Shown one piece after another: positions 39,268 through 47,685 of a stretch of 64,000 bases of DNA. The first letter of the stretch is position 1. Each line of letters starts with the position of its first letter. The notes under the pieces are model-generated. The model did not search any database. It was given only the letters and a program-made list of their open reading frames with translations, and was not told the origin of the DNA. The position numbers and the translations under genes are program-made. This DNA comes from Aeromonas veronii (GTDB lineage Bacteria > Pseudomonadota > Gammaproteobacteria > Enterobacterales > Aeromonadaceae): NCBI RefSeq assembly GCF_040215105.1, contig NZ_CP157875.1, positions 341,001-405,000 on the forward strand. Reading direction: 5' to 3'.

Positions 39268-39687
39268 ATGAAGAAGTGCCTCCTGATTGCCCTGACCGCC
39301 CTGCCGTTGATGGCCCACGCCGGCCTGATGGACTCCCTGACCGATACCATGACCAGCAGCCTCACCAACAGTGCCAAAGAGATGGCCGGTACGGCCATGG
39401 ATGACGCCGCCAATGCCGCGGTCAAACGGGCGCTGGAGATCAAGGAAGGGGGCTCCAGCAAGGATGCCATCAAGGCAAAGCTGGGGGCGCCGGCCAGCAC
39501 CGAGACCGTCGAGGGGCGGGAAGTGTGGCGTTATGACCTGACTGCCCTGAACAAGATCTCTCCCACCCTGGCCGAGACCAGCAAGGTGCTGTTCAAGGAT
39601 ACCGAGATAGAGAACAAGCACGTGCTCATCCAGTTCGACGGCGAGACCGCCAAGACGGTGAGCCTGGCGGACAAGGCCAAGGCATAA
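39268..39687 (+). CDS. Exported protein of unknown function, 139 residues
   Basis: From ATG 39268 it has a signal peptide MKKCLLIALTALPLMAHA, cleaved before GLMDS. The mature part has an Ala-rich helix with repeated Asp/Thr/Ser (LTDTMTSSLTNSAKEMAGTA) followed by a domain with KAKLGAPASTETVEGREVWRY, which resembles the SmpA/BamE-like fold of small periplasmic proteins. There is no lipobox. The longer open frame starting at 39181 lacks a ribosome binding site. The function is unknown. Confidence 0.72.
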   Translation: MKKCLLIALTALPLMAHAGLMDSLTDTMTSSLTNSAKEMAGTAMDDAANAAVKRALEIKEGGSSKDAIKAKLGAPASTETVEGREVWRYDLTALNKISPTLAETSKVLFKDTEIENKHVLIQFDGETAKTVSLADKAKA

Positions 39688-39693
39688 GCCAGA

Positions 39694-39722
39694 CAACAAG
39701 GGACCATGGGCCCCTTGTTGTT
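39694..39722 (+). terminator. Terminator of the 39268-39687 gene
   Basis: CAACAAGGG and CCCTTGTTG form a 9-bp stem around a 9-base loop. Confidence 0.7.
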
Positions 39723-39757
39723 ATCGATGGCCAGGGCTCTGCCTTGGCACCATGACA

Positions 39758-39785
39758 AAGAGGGTGGCCATGGCCACCCTCTTTG
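39758..39785 (-). terminator. Terminator of the 39800-40138 gene
   Basis: AAAGAGGGTGG and CCACCCTCTTT form an 11-bp stem around CCATGG, placed just after the minus-strand gene. Confidence 0.7.
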
Positions 39786-39799
39786 GGTTGTCGGAGCGC

Positions 39800-40138
39800 T
39801 TACTTGTTCGCTTCGGCAAACTGCTTCATCACTTCGGCATGCTTGGTCATGCCGTCGGCGCGCAGCTCCAGATTCTTGACGAACTCGGCCTTCTTGGCCG
39901 GATCTTCAATCTTGTCGTAGCGCTGCTGCAGGTGGGCCTGGATCTGCTCCGGGGTCATGTTCTTCATGCGGGCCATCTTGTCGTGGCGACCGCCATGATG
40001 CTTGCCATCCTTCATGGCACAATCGGCCATGGGGGCACCGGGCTGCGCCGTGCTCACGGCTTCACTGGCGGCATAGGCGCCGAGCGGCAGGCCGAGGATC
40101 AGGGTGGCGGTCAACAGGGTCTTGGTCAGCTTTTTCAT
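39800..40138 (-). CDS. Small His-rich exported protein, Spy/CpxP-like
   Basis: 112 residues. Signal peptide of about 23 residues (MKKLTKTLLTATLILGLPLG, cleaved after AYA). The mature chain has a His/Lys cluster (KDGKHHGGRHDKMARMKNMT) and then a helix beginning MTPEQIQAHLQQRYD, like the LTxxQ-helices of Spy and CpxP periplasmic chaperones. Histidines could bind metal. It is divergent from an OmpR-like two-component pair about 200 bases away, a layout typical of a sensor with its accessory protein. Chaperone function is inferred. Confidence 0.7.
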   Translation of the reverse strand: MKKLTKTLLTATLILGLPLGAYAASEAVSTAQPGAPMADCAMKDGKHHGGRHDKMARMKNMTPEQIQAHLQQRYDKIEDPAKKAEFVKNLELRADGMTKHAEVMKQFAEANK

Positions 40139-40338
40139 AGGTAACTCCTTTCGGATGAATGCGGGATTCGGCTCGTTCGCCTTGGTACTCAGTAAACACC
40201 GAGGAAGTGTCTGAAATTTGCCAGTTGAAGCCTATTTTGTAGCAGAGTGTGGCATCCAGGCACGTTGGCACACTTTGACATAACCCCCAAGACCGATTTT
40301 CGTATAATCGTCCCAGCTCGATAACGGGAGAGACAGTG
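40139..40338. promoter_or_regulatory. Divergent promoter region between the Spy-like gene and the OmpR-like regulator
   Basis: Contains TATAAT (40303-40308) toward the regulator. TTGACA (40275-40280) is 22 bases away, too far for a standard pair, so the true -35 is uncertain. Confidence 0.4.
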
Positions 40339-41061
40339 ATGAACCAAGGCAGCCCTCATATTCTGGTGGTGGACGACCACAGCGAGATCCGCGATCTGCT
40401 CAAGCGCTTTCTGGAACAGCACGGGATGCGGGTCAGCTGTGCCCGCGATGGCAAGGAGATGAAACGCCTGCTGGAGGAACGGGAATTCGACCTGCTGGTG
40501 CTGGATCTGATGATGCCGGGGGAGGATGGCCTGACCCTGTGCCGCGAGCTGCGCGTCAAATCCAGCCTGCCCATCATCATGCTCACCGCCATGGGGGAGG
40601 AGACCGACCGCATCATCGGGCTGGAGATGGGGGCCGACGACTACCTCGCCAAGCCCTTCAATCCCCGCGAGCTGCTGGCCCGGATCAAGGCGGTGATGCG
40701 CCGTACCCAGGCCGAGCCCCAATCCCTGCCCGAGACCCTGACCCGGGATCTGCGCTTCGATCGCTGGCTGCTGGACATCCATCGCCGGGAGCTGGTGGAT
40801 GAGGAAGGGGTGGGGATGAGCCTCTCCACCGCCGAATTCGATCTGCTGAAGGTCTTCCTCGAGCGCCCCCAGCGGGTGCTGAGCCGGGATCAACTGCTGG
40901 ATCTGGCCCGTGGCCGGGAGGCGGTGGCCTTCGATCGCGCCATCGATACCCTGGTGAGCCGGCTGCGGCGCAAGCTGGAGCGGGATCCCAAGAACCCGGA
41001 ACTCATCAAGACCATCTGGGGTGGTGGCTACCTGTTCGCCGCCGACGTGACCCAGGAGTGA
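40339..41061 (+). CDS. OmpR-family response regulator
   Basis: 240 residues from ATG 40339 (GGGAGAG upstream; a GTG three bases earlier is also possible). The receiver has VDD at 11-13, Asp56 (VLDLMMPGEDG) and Lys105 (LAKPF); the stretch GLEMGADDYLAKPFNPRELL is very close to OmpR. The C-terminal winged helix has LSRDQLLDLARGREAVAFDR, again OmpR-like. It is coupled to the kinase gene five bases downstream. It may be OmpR or a paralogue; ompR is usually elsewhere in genomes. Confidence 0.9.
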   Translation: MNQGSPHILVVDDHSEIRDLLKRFLEQHGMRVSCARDGKEMKRLLEEREFDLLVLDLMMPGEDGLTLCRELRVKSSLPIIMLTAMGEETDRIIGLEMGADDYLAKPFNPRELLARIKAVMRRTQAEPQSLPETLTRDLRFDRWLLDIHRRELVDEEGVGMSLSTAEFDLLKVFLERPQRVLSRDQLLDLARGREAVAFDRAIDTLVSRLRRKLERDPKNPELIKTIWGGGYLFAADVTQE

Positions 41062-41065
41062 GCCG

Positions 41066-42457
41066 GTGACTGCCTTCAAGCGACTCTTTGCCAAGCTGTG
41101 GCCCAAGGGGCTGACCGGCCAGATAGTGCTGGTGGCCCTGGCCGGGCTGGTGTTGATCCAGCTGCTCAGCATCCAGATCTACCGCACGGATCGGGAGGAG
41201 GCGCTCGGCTACGTCAACAGCCGCAACGCCATGCAGCGCATCGTCTCCGTGGTGCGCCTGCTGACGCTCTCCCCTCCCTCTCTCTATCACGAGATCCTCA
41301 AGGCGAGCCGCAGCGAGACCCTGTTGCTGCGCCTCTCCGATGAACCGCTGCAGCCGGACAACCGCAGCCCCCGCTTCGAGCGGCTGGTGCGCTCCAAGCT
41401 GGATTACCCGCCCCACCTGGCGGTGGAGATCAGTGCCGAGCTCAAGCAGGAGTTCCAGCGCAGCCAGGCCTGGCGCCACCACAACCGCATGATGAAGGAT
41501 CGCGCCGGCATGCCGCCGCCCCAGGACATGCGGCTCTATGGCTCCATCCAGTTGCCAAACGGGGGCTGGCTGCAGTTCAGCTCCCTGGTGGACAAGGAGT
41601 CGGCCAGCTGGTCCTGGCAGACCACCCTCAACCTGCTGCTGGTGGCGAGCCTGGTGATCGGCCTGATGATCTGGCTGTTCCGCCGTGCCACCCAGCCGCT
41701 CAAGCAGTTGGCGGCCAACGCGGATCGGCTGGGACGCGGGGAGGACATAGAGCCCCTGCGGGAGGCCGGGCCGACGGAGATCCGTGAATCCATCCAGGCG
41801 TTCAACCGCATGCATACCCGGCTCGATCGCTTCGTGCAGGACAGGACCCGCATGCTGGCGGCCATCTCCCACGACCTGCGCACCCCCATCACCAGCCTGC
41901 GCCTGCGCAGCGAGTTTCTGGCGGATGGGGAAGACAAGGATCGCTTCCAGCAGACCCTGCAACAGATGGAGCAGATGCTGGCGGCCACCCTCAGCTTCGC
42001 CCGTGAGGAGGGCTTGCAGGAGGCGACCCGGGAGCTGGATCTGGTCAGCCTGCTGGAGAGCCTGTGCGACGACTATGCGGATACCGGCCAGCCGGTCACC
42101 TGCCTGGCACAGGGCAAGGAGGTCTATGCCTGCCGTGCGAACACCCTGCGCCGGGTGCTGCAAAACCTCATCGGCAATGCCATCAAGTATGCGGGCAGCG
42201 CCGAAGTTTCCCTGGAGCGCACCGATGGCGAACTGCTGATCCGGGTCTGCGATCGGGGGCCCGGCATAGAGCCGGGTCAGCTGGAGGAGGTGTTCAAGCC
42301 CTTCGTGCGCCTCGACGGGGCCCGCAATACGGAGTCCGGCAGCGTGGGGCTGGGGCTTGCCATCGCCCGCACCCTGGTGCATCAGCACGGCGGGGAGCTG
42401 ACCCTGCACAACCGGGACTGCGGGGGGCTGGAGGCGAGGATCAGCCTGCCACTGTGA
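41066..42457 (+). CDS. OmpR-partner type sensor histidine kinase
   Basis: 463 residues from a GTG start. A membrane helix at about 17-39 (IVLVALAGLVLIQLL), a periplasmic region to about 185, a second helix (LLLVASLVIGLMIWLF), HAMP, H-box with His269 (AISHDLRTPITSLR), N-box QNLIGNAIKYAG, and G-boxes DRGPGIE and GSVGLGLAI. The order is that of EnvZ-class kinases. It lies directly after the regulator gene and presumably phosphorylates it. The stimulus is unknown. Confidence 0.9.
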   Translation: MTAFKRLFAKLWPKGLTGQIVLVALAGLVLIQLLSIQIYRTDREEALGYVNSRNAMQRIVSVVRLLTLSPPSLYHEILKASRSETLLLRLSDEPLQPDNRSPRFERLVRSKLDYPPHLAVEISAELKQEFQRSQAWRHHNRMMKDRAGMPPPQDMRLYGSIQLPNGGWLQFSSLVDKESASWSWQTTLNLLLVASLVIGLMIWLFRRATQPLKQLAANADRLGRGEDIEPLREAGPTEIRESIQAFNRMHTRLDRFVQDRTRMLAAISHDLRTPITSLRLRSEFLADGEDKDRFQQTLQQMEQMLAATLSFAREEGLQEATRELDLVSLLESLCDDYADTGQPVTCLAQGKEVYACRANTLRRVLQNLIGNAIKYAGSAEVSLERTDGELLIRVCDRGPGIEPGQLEEVFKPFVRLDGARNTESGSVGLGLAIARTLVHQHGGELTLHNRDCGGLEARISLPL

Positions 42458-42470
42458 AAAAGAGTGAATG

Positions 42471-42497
42471 AAGAAGGGCGCCGATGGCGCCCTTCTT
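42471..42497. terminator. Bidirectional terminator
   Basis: AAGAAGGGCGCC and GGCGCCCTTCTT form a 12-bp stem around GAT, between the kinase gene and the convergent receptor gene. Confidence 0.8.
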
Positions 42498-42521
42498 GTC
42501 GATGGCATCGTGAGCCCTTGG

Positions 42522-44477
42522 TCAGAACAGGAAGGTCATGCCCAGGTTGTAGCGGCGCCCGTCCAGCACGGTGCCGTAGCTGCCATAGTCTACCGTCTTG
42601 TCGAACAGGTTGTAGACACCGGCGGTGACATTGAGCTGCGCATTGGCCTTGTAGACCAGGCCGGTGTCGAAGAAGGTGTAGGAGGGGGTGCCTTCGGCCA
42701 TCCGGGTGCGACTCAGGTAATCAGAGGTCTTGCTGCGGAAGTTGACTCTGGACCAGAGGCTGACCTCGTCGGTGGTCTGCCAGTCGACCGAGCCGTTGAA
42801 CATGTGGCGTGGCATCTGGTTCAGCGGCTGGCCTTCCATGGGGCCGCTCTTCTGCTCGGACTGGGTGTAGGTGTAGCTGGTGGCCAGGGACCAGTCCTGG
42901 TTGATGGCCCAGTTGGCCGTGCTCTCCACCCCGCGCATATTGGCTTTGTCGACGTTGATGCGATCGCTGATGAAGTCGTAGGTATGGCCGTTGAAGGTAC
43001 AGACCGGGTCGCTCTTGCTGGAACAGCGGCGGATCTCGGTGAGCATGTCTTCAAAGTCGGTGTTGAACAGGGTCAGGCTGGCGCTGAGCCCTTCACGCCC
43101 ATCCCATAGCAGGGCTATCTCTTCGCTGACGCTGGTTTCAGGCTTGAGCTCCGGGTTGCCGATGATGATCCCATCCTGGGTGCCACCGCCGCTGGCCTGA
43201 CCCCAGTTGGCGGCGGACATGCGCAGATCCGGCGAGCGGTAGCCGGTGGAGACGCCCCCCTTGAGGGTCCAGAACTCGGCGGGATGCCAGACCCCGTACA
43301 GGCGCGGGCTCCAGTGGCTGCCGTAGTTCTCGTCCCTGTCCATGCGAACGCCGCCGGTCAGGGCGAAGGATTCCGTCAGAGACCATTCATCCTCCACGAA
43401 GAGGGCCCAGCTCCAGCGTGTCAGCTGATCAGCACGATTGCCTGCCTTGAGCTGATTGCCCTGATCCTGCAGATCCTCATAGCGATACTGGCCCCCCACG
43501 CTCAGATAGTGATCCCCCAGGATGAACTGGGTGTGGGTATCGGCAATGCTGTTGATCATCTTCATCTGGCGGCCGGGATTGGTGTTCTCCTCCCGCTGCA
43601 GGTAGCTGCTGGAGGCGCCAAATTCGTATTGACCGTTGTGGGTGATGGCGTAGTTGGTGCGCTCGTAGGTATTGAGGCTTGGCTTGGACGTGGCCGACAG
43701 GGAGTTGCCCGGGGTTCTGTCCCTGTCCTGCAGGGTGCGGCTGAGTTCGACGTCGAAGCCGTTGTGTTCATCCGGCGTGAGGCTGAACACGGCGGTGCCG
43801 CTCTTCGTCTCCTGCTCGGCGAAACCGTTCTGGAACTGATCCTCGCCCCGATGGGAGAGTTGACCGTTCAGGCGCATCCCCAGCAAGCCGTCCACCAGGT
43901 TGCCCGCGGTGTAGCCATCGGTCTGGAAGATATCGCCTGACGCCTTGTTTTCCTGGAAGGTGGAGTCGGCATGCAGGGAGCCTTGCCAGGCGCTCATGTC
44001 GCTGGTCTTGCGGGTGATGACGTTGATGACCCCGCCCATGGCATCCGAGCCATAACGGGACGACATGGGGCCGCGCACCACTTCGATGCGGTCGATGGCC
44101 TGCAGCGGGGGCAGCCAGCCCTGTTCGATGCCGGGGCCGTCGCTGTTGGGACGGGTGCCCCGGCTGTCGACCCGTTTGCCGTCGACCAGCATCAGGGTGT
44201 ATTTCGACCCCATACCGCGAATGCTGATGTCGCTGCTGCTGCCACCGCCGGTGATCACCACACCGGGCACGTCTTTCAAGGCATCGGTGACATCGCGATA
44301 AGCGCGTTTCTCCAGTTGCTCGCGGGTCACCACGGAGATGGACGCCGCCGTGTCCTCGATCTTCTGCTGGAAGCCGGAAGCGGTCACGACCATGACCTCC
44401 GGCTCGTCCGCATAGGCAGGGGGGGCGAGTGAGACGAGCAGGAGAGGCGTCAGCTTGTGAGGGGGGATCTTTATCAT
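42522..44477 (-). CDS. TonB-dependent outer-membrane receptor (CirA/IrgA-like)
   Basis: 651 residues from ATG 44477; the longer open frame upstream is not needed. Signal peptide (PPHKLTPLLLVSLAPPAYA), then the TonB box region (EVMVVTAS), a plug domain (to about 170, with VVRGPMSSRYGSDAMGGVINVIT) and a 22-strand barrel ending in the usual aromatic F (GMTFLF). Its GSSSDISIRGMGSKYTLMLVDGKR stretch resembles catechol-siderophore receptors such as IrgA and CirA. The ligand is inferred. A Fur box overlaps its promoter. Confidence 0.9.
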   Translation of the reverse strand: MIKIPPHKLTPLLLVSLAPPAYADEPEVMVVTASGFQQKIEDTAASISVVTREQLEKRAYRDVTDALKDVPGVVITGGGSSSDISIRGMGSKYTLMLVDGKRVDSRGTRPNSDGPGIEQGWLPPLQAIDRIEVVRGPMSSRYGSDAMGGVINVITRKTSDMSAWQGSLHADSTFQENKASGDIFQTDGYTAGNLVDGLLGMRLNGQLSHRGEDQFQNGFAEQETKSGTAVFSLTPDEHNGFDVELSRTLQDRDRTPGNSLSATSKPSLNTYERTNYAITHNGQYEFGASSSYLQREENTNPGRQMKMINSIADTHTQFILGDHYLSVGGQYRYEDLQDQGNQLKAGNRADQLTRWSWALFVEDEWSLTESFALTGGVRMDRDENYGSHWSPRLYGVWHPAEFWTLKGGVSTGYRSPDLRMSAANWGQASGGGTQDGIIIGNPELKPETSVSEEIALLWDGREGLSASLTLFNTDFEDMLTEIRRCSSKSDPVCTFNGHTYDFISDRINVDKANMRGVESTANWAINQDWSLATSYTYTQSEQKSGPMEGQPLNQMPRHMFNGSVDWQTTDEVSLWSRVNFRSKTSDYLSRTRMAEGTPSYTFFDTGLVYKANAQLNVTAGVYNLFDKTVDYGSYGTVLDGRRYNLGMTFLF

Positions 44478-44598
44478 CTTGGCCTGAACTCTTGAGTGAG
44501 AGACAACGGCGCTCTTGGCGGTGCCGCAGGGTGACGCCGCGGTCGGTGTGCCGCAAAAAATAAGCGTCAAACGGATAACTAATTAATCCGTCGGCGGC

Positions 44599-44627
44599 AT
44601 TGTAGAGATCCATTCAATGCATGTAAA
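44599..44627 (-). promoter_or_regulatory. Promoter of the TonB receptor gene
   Basis: On the minus strand, TTTACA (44627-44622) and TACAAT (44604-44599) are separated by 17 bases. The Fur box overlaps the -35. Confidence 0.75.
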
Positions 44628-44645
44628 TGATAATCAATATCATTT
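44625..44645. promoter_or_regulatory. Fur box
   Basis: Palindrome AAATGATA-N5-TATCATTT with AT core, close to the Fur consensus of GATAAT repeats. It covers the -35 of the receptor promoter, so Fur with iron should block transcription. Confidence 0.85.
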
Positions 44646-44759
44646 AATTGTTGTGGGAATTCAGGGAAGGGACAGATGAAAATAGGGGAGAGGGGCTGAG
44701 CCGGGCGGGCTCTGGTTGCGGTGACGGGGAGAAAAAGCGTAAGGAAACGGGCAACAAAA

Positions 44760-44781
44760 AACCCGCCGAAGCGGGTTTTTT
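44760..44781 (-). terminator. Terminator of the cold-shock gene
   Basis: AACCCGC and GCGGGTT around CGAA with A- and T-runs on both sides. On the minus strand it lies about 50 bases beyond the cold-shock stop. Confidence 0.85.
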
Positions 44782-44832
44782 CAATTCTTGCAGAAGGTCT
44801 TGTCGATGAACGGCAAGGCTTCCTGGCTTGAA

Positions 44833-45045
44833 TTACAGACCAACTACGTTGGCAGCAGCCGGGCCTTTCTGGCCTTGCTCGATGGTGAACTCAACGCGCT
44901 GACCTTCTTCCAGGGTTTTGAAACCGTTGGACTGGATGGCGGAGAAGTGTACGAACACGTCTTTGCTGCCGTCAGCCGGGGAGATGAAGCCAAAACCTTT
45001 CTCAGCGTTGAAGAACTTAACGGTACCAGTCATTTTGTTGGACAT
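44833..45045 (-). CDS. CspA-family cold-shock protein
   Basis: 70 residues from ATG 45045 (AAGGAA upstream). Both RNA-binding motifs are present, KGFGFISP (RNP1) and VFVHFSAI (RNP2), and it begins [17 protein letters not shown]. It is a single-domain RNA chaperone of the CspA fold. The longer frame upstream is leader sequence. Which paralogue it is, and whether it is cold-induced, cannot be told from the protein alone; a long 5' leader would fit. Confidence 0.95.
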   Translation of the reverse strand: MSNKMTGTVKFFNAEKGFGFISPADGSKDVFVHFSAIQSNGFKTLEEGQRVEFTIEQGQKGPAAANVVGL

Positions 45046-45436
45046 GATAATTTCCTTGAATAGTGATATTGAAACGCCACCTGGTGTGGCAATCCATGAT
45101 TTTTCGTCAGCAATACGTATGGGGAGCACTAAAGAAGGATAATTATTTGGCGTGAATCTTCTATGAAGAGCTCATGCACCAATCACTGCTTTAAAATGAC
45201 TGCCTAACATAATCAGGTCTGAACTACCGAACCATCGAATCGATTAGAACACGCACACCTCGTCATGGCAATCTTTATCTCGGCGTTAACTGCCTGCCTT
45301 CGTCCGCTTTGGAGTGGTTTATGTGGCGAAAACCGGGTTCAACCGCATGAATCGGGGCGGCTTCTGGCCGCCATTCCGGTGGCAGGATAGTTGATATCCA
45401 GATTGCCATATTCCTATCTGGACAGGCCATGCGGGG
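45046..45436. other. Gap of about 390 bases: leader and promoter of the cold-shock gene
   Basis: No coding frame was supported. It should hold the long 5' leader and promoter of the minus-strand cold-shock gene. A GGCGGC-TTCTG-GCCGCC hairpin lies at 45356-45372. No classical cold box could be confirmed. Confidence 0.45.
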
Positions 45437-45721
45437 TTAGCGTTTGCTTCGATATTTGTTGCTGACGGAGTCTGACCAACTGAAAGTTTCAGACGTCGAT
45501 TGCTCCTTGGCCCGTGCCTTGGCCTTCTCTCTTGCCTGGGCCGAGGCTGCCTTGGCGGCCTTGTTGCGATCGGCCTCGATTTTCTGGCGCCCCTCTTCGC
45601 GGATCTTGTTGCGCTCCCCGTTGCTCAGGGTGTGATCCGCGTTAGCCTGGGCTTTTTGCAGCAACAAGGTGATCTCGGCCTTTTCGGCCTCGGTGAGATC
45701 CTTCATCTCGAGTTTCTTCAT
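45437..45721 (-). CDS. Basic coiled-coil hypothetical protein, 94 residues
   Basis: A soluble, charged, helix-forming protein (MKKLEMKDLTEAEKAEITLL at the start) with an Ala/Arg/Lys-rich coiled region (about 50-72) and a short tail FSWSDSVSNKYRSKR. There is no signal peptide. It has a GGAG ribosome binding site (GAGTGCCCC nearby) and GC-rich codons. The family was not recognised. It could bind RNA or ribosomes, as many small basic proteins do, but nothing in the sequence shows this. Confidence 0.7.
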   Translation of the reverse strand: MKKLEMKDLTEAEKAEITLLLQKAQANADHTLSNGERNKIREEGRQKIEADRNKAAKAASAQAREKAKARAKEQSTSETFSWSDSVSNKYRSKR

Positions 45722-46021
45722 GGGGCACTCCTCTGGCAGGGATGGTTCACCCTAGCACAGTCGGGTGAAGCATCTCTTCTGGAATCGCCATTTCCATCAT
45801 AAAAATGAATATGCCGACAGCGTCTGACGGGTTGCAGATGACCAGCTGGGTGGCTGCCCTGCGAGCTCATGCCGTGAGGCTGGATCCGGTCGGGAGGTTG
45901 GGGGTATGCTGAGGTGAGTGCGATCCAGGATCGTCACTGCAAGCGTACTGAAGTCTATGATTCGGATGGCATGCTGGAACCCTGGTTCCAACTGTCTGGG
46001 TAACATTTTTGGAGTCTGATG
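45722..46021. other. Gap of 300 bases with no supported gene
   Basis: Should hold divergent promoters of the 94-residue gene and the 40-residue gene. A GGAACC-CT-GGTTCC inverted repeat lies near 45975-45990. No other feature was identified. Confidence 0.35.
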
Positions 46022-46144
46022 ATGAGTAACAAAGAACAGCATCACGGCAAAGATGCCAAGAAAAAACCGCAGATGTCACTGAAAGAGAAACGCGAAGCCA
46101 AGCGGCAGAAAGCCGATCTGAAAAATGGCGGTGCGATGAAGTAA
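46022..46144 (+). CDS. Small Lys-rich protein, 40 residues
   Basis: Starts MSNKEQHHGKDAKKKPQMSL, then KEKREAKRQKADLKNGGAMK. GGAG lies seven bases before the ATG (another ATG is three bases earlier). It is highly basic and probably disordered, with a double His. Similar short KEKR-A-K-rich proteins are common and uncharacterised in gammaproteobacteria. A terminator follows directly. The function is unknown; ribosome or nucleic acid association would be a guess. Confidence 0.65.
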   Translation: MSNKEQHHGKDAKKKPQMSLKEKREAKRQKADLKNGGAMK

Positions 46145-46180
46145 CGCTCCTACACTGTTGTTCCTTTGGAGCCAGTATCA

Positions 46181-46206
46181 AGCCAGCCTGTCATGGGCTG
46201 GCTTTT
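46181..46206. terminator. Bidirectional terminator containing a stop codon
   Basis: AGCCAGCC and GGCTGGCT form an 8-bp stem around a 7-base loop that contains the stop codon of the convergent minus-strand gene (46191-46193), with a T-run on the plus side. Confidence 0.8.
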
Positions 46207-46961
46207 ATGTTTTCAGCGTTCGGTGATGCGCCATAGGTGGCGAAGATCCGGGCATAACGACCATCCTCCCTCATCCTGGCCAGCTGGCGATCGAACCACT
46301 GTTGCTGCGCCGCCTCGCGAAAGGCGAAGTGGTAGTGGGTGGGAGGAAACAGATCGTGCTGGCGTACCCGTCCGGGGTGATAGAGTCCCTGGTTGCGCCT
46401 GTCCCGATTGAGTTGGGCCAGATAGTAGTAGAACACCCGCTGCTCCAGGATCACCGCATCCGTGCGCCCCAGCAGCAGCTTCTGCACCTGACTCTCTTGC
46501 CGTGCCACTTCTTCATACCGCGCATTCAGTGTGCTGATGCGGGCAAACTCCTCCCCCAGGATCTGCTGCGCTCGCTGAAAGGCGCTGACCCTCAGGGTGG
46601 TCAGGTCTGACAGGGTTCGCACAGAGACCTCGTCCAGCGTAAACACCCGGTTGTAAAAGGTGATCACCGGTTGGGAGAGATGCACTCGCGTCAGCATGCC
46701 GGGTCTGACATTGATGACGGCATCCAGCTTGCCTTCTGCCAGCATGCGAAAGGTACGCTCCAGCGGTAAATAGATGAACCTGGGTTCATAGCCGCTGCCG
46801 GCGAAGGCGGTCGTCAGCAGATCCAGCTCTATGCCCCGGCCTTGTTCCTGTATCACATAAGGGGGAATGGCAAAGCTGACCCCAACGCGCAATGGTTCGG
46901 CCAGCAGCGGGCTCATATAAAGCAGCAGGATGCCGTACAGCAGATGGTTGAACCGGGTCAT
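46191..46961 (-). CDS. Periplasmic substrate-binding protein (SBP_bac_3 type)
   Basis: 256 residues with a signal peptide (about 1-21, HLLYGILLLYMSPLLA, cleaved before EPLRVG). The fold resembles bacterial amino-acid-binding domains: VSFAIPPYVIQEQGRGIELDL at the start and FRMLAEGKLDAVINV. No ABC permease or ATPase is adjacent, and there is no lipobox, so it may act as an orphan sensor or supply another transporter. Relatives are common in Aeromonas. The ligand is unknown. Confidence 0.8.
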   Translation of the reverse strand: MTRFNHLLYGILLLYMSPLLAEPLRVGVSFAIPPYVIQEQGRGIELDLLTTAFAGSGYEPRFIYLPLERTFRMLAEGKLDAVINVRPGMLTRVHLSQPVITFYNRVFTLDEVSVRTLSDLTTLRVSAFQRAQQILGEEFARISTLNARYEEVARQESQVQKLLLGRTDAVILEQRVFYYYLAQLNRDRRNQGLYHPGRVRQHDLFPPTHYHFAFREAAQQQWFDRQLARMREDGRYARIFATYGASPNAENIKASP

Positions 46962-47080
46962 CGGGGATCTCGGATGGGATTTTTCCTCATGGTAGCCACA
47001 AGAGACGGCAATGACGCCCAGACGGAGAGGCGCAGCCCTCCAACGTGCAGAACAGGACGCTGGCTGCGTCAGAAGCGGAC

Positions 47081-47108
47081 AAAAAAAGGCCCTGAATTGT
47101 CAGGGCCT
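47081..47108 (-). terminator. Terminator of ssb
   Basis: AGGCCCTGA and TCAGGGCCT with loop ATTG, followed on the minus strand by seven Ts. Confidence 0.9.
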
Positions 47109-47115
47109 GTGTGTC

Positions 47116-47685
47116 CTAGAACGGAATGTCGTCGTCGAAGTCCATCGGCGGCTCGTTGTAGACCGGCGGCGCGGACTGCGGCTGTTGCTGCGGACGGCCA
47201 TAGCCACCCTGTTGCTGTTGCATGTTCTGCTGCGGTGCGGCGGCAGGGCGCTGCATGTTCTGCTGGGGAGTCTGCTGTGGCTGGCCCCAGTTGCCCTGGG
47301 ATTGCTGACCACCCATGCCCTGACCGCCTTGCGGGCGACCACCCAGCATCTGCATCACGCCGGTGAAGCTGTCGACCAGCACTTCGGTGGTGTAGCGCTC
47401 CTGGCCGCTCTGATCCTGCCACTTGCGAGTCTGCAGCTTGCCTTCGACATAAACCTGGGAACCCTTCTTCAGGTATTCACCCGCGACCTCGGCCAGTTTA
47501 CCCATGAACACGACGCGGTGCCACTCGGTGCGTTCTTTCTGCTCACCGGTCTGCTTGTCACGCCAGGTCTCGGAGGTGGCTATGGTGATGTTGGTCACGG
47601 CACCGCCACTCGGCATGTAGCGCACTTCAGGATCCTGCCCCAGGTTACCGATCAGAATGACTTTGTTGATGCCTCGACTGGCCAT
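47116..47685 (-). CDS. ssb: Single-stranded DNA-binding protein
   Basis: 189 residues from ATG 47685 (GGAAGAGAG upstream). The N-terminal OB fold (about 1-110) has [20 protein letters not shown] and [19 protein letters not shown] Gln/Gly/Pro-rich disordered linker follows, and the conserved acidic tail MDFDDDIPF binds partners such as RecQ and ExoI. It functions as a tetramer in replication and repair. In many relatives ssb is divergently paired with uvrA; here a curli locus lies between them. Confidence 0.97.
   Translation of the reverse strand: MASRGINKVILIGNLGQDPEVRYMPSGGAVTNITIATSETWRDKQTGEQKERTEWHRVVFMGKLAEVAGEYLKKGSQVYVEGKLQTRKWQDQSGQERYTTEVLVDSFTGVMQMLGGRPQGGQGMGGQQSQGNWGQPQQTPQQNMQRPAAAPQQNMQQQQGGYGRPQQQPQSAPPVYNEPPMDFDDDIPF

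Noticed and set aside
40275..40308. TTGACA and TATAAT as one promoter for the OmpR-like regulator
   Set aside because: The spacer is 22 bases, too long for sigma-70, so only the -10 is retained as a candidate.
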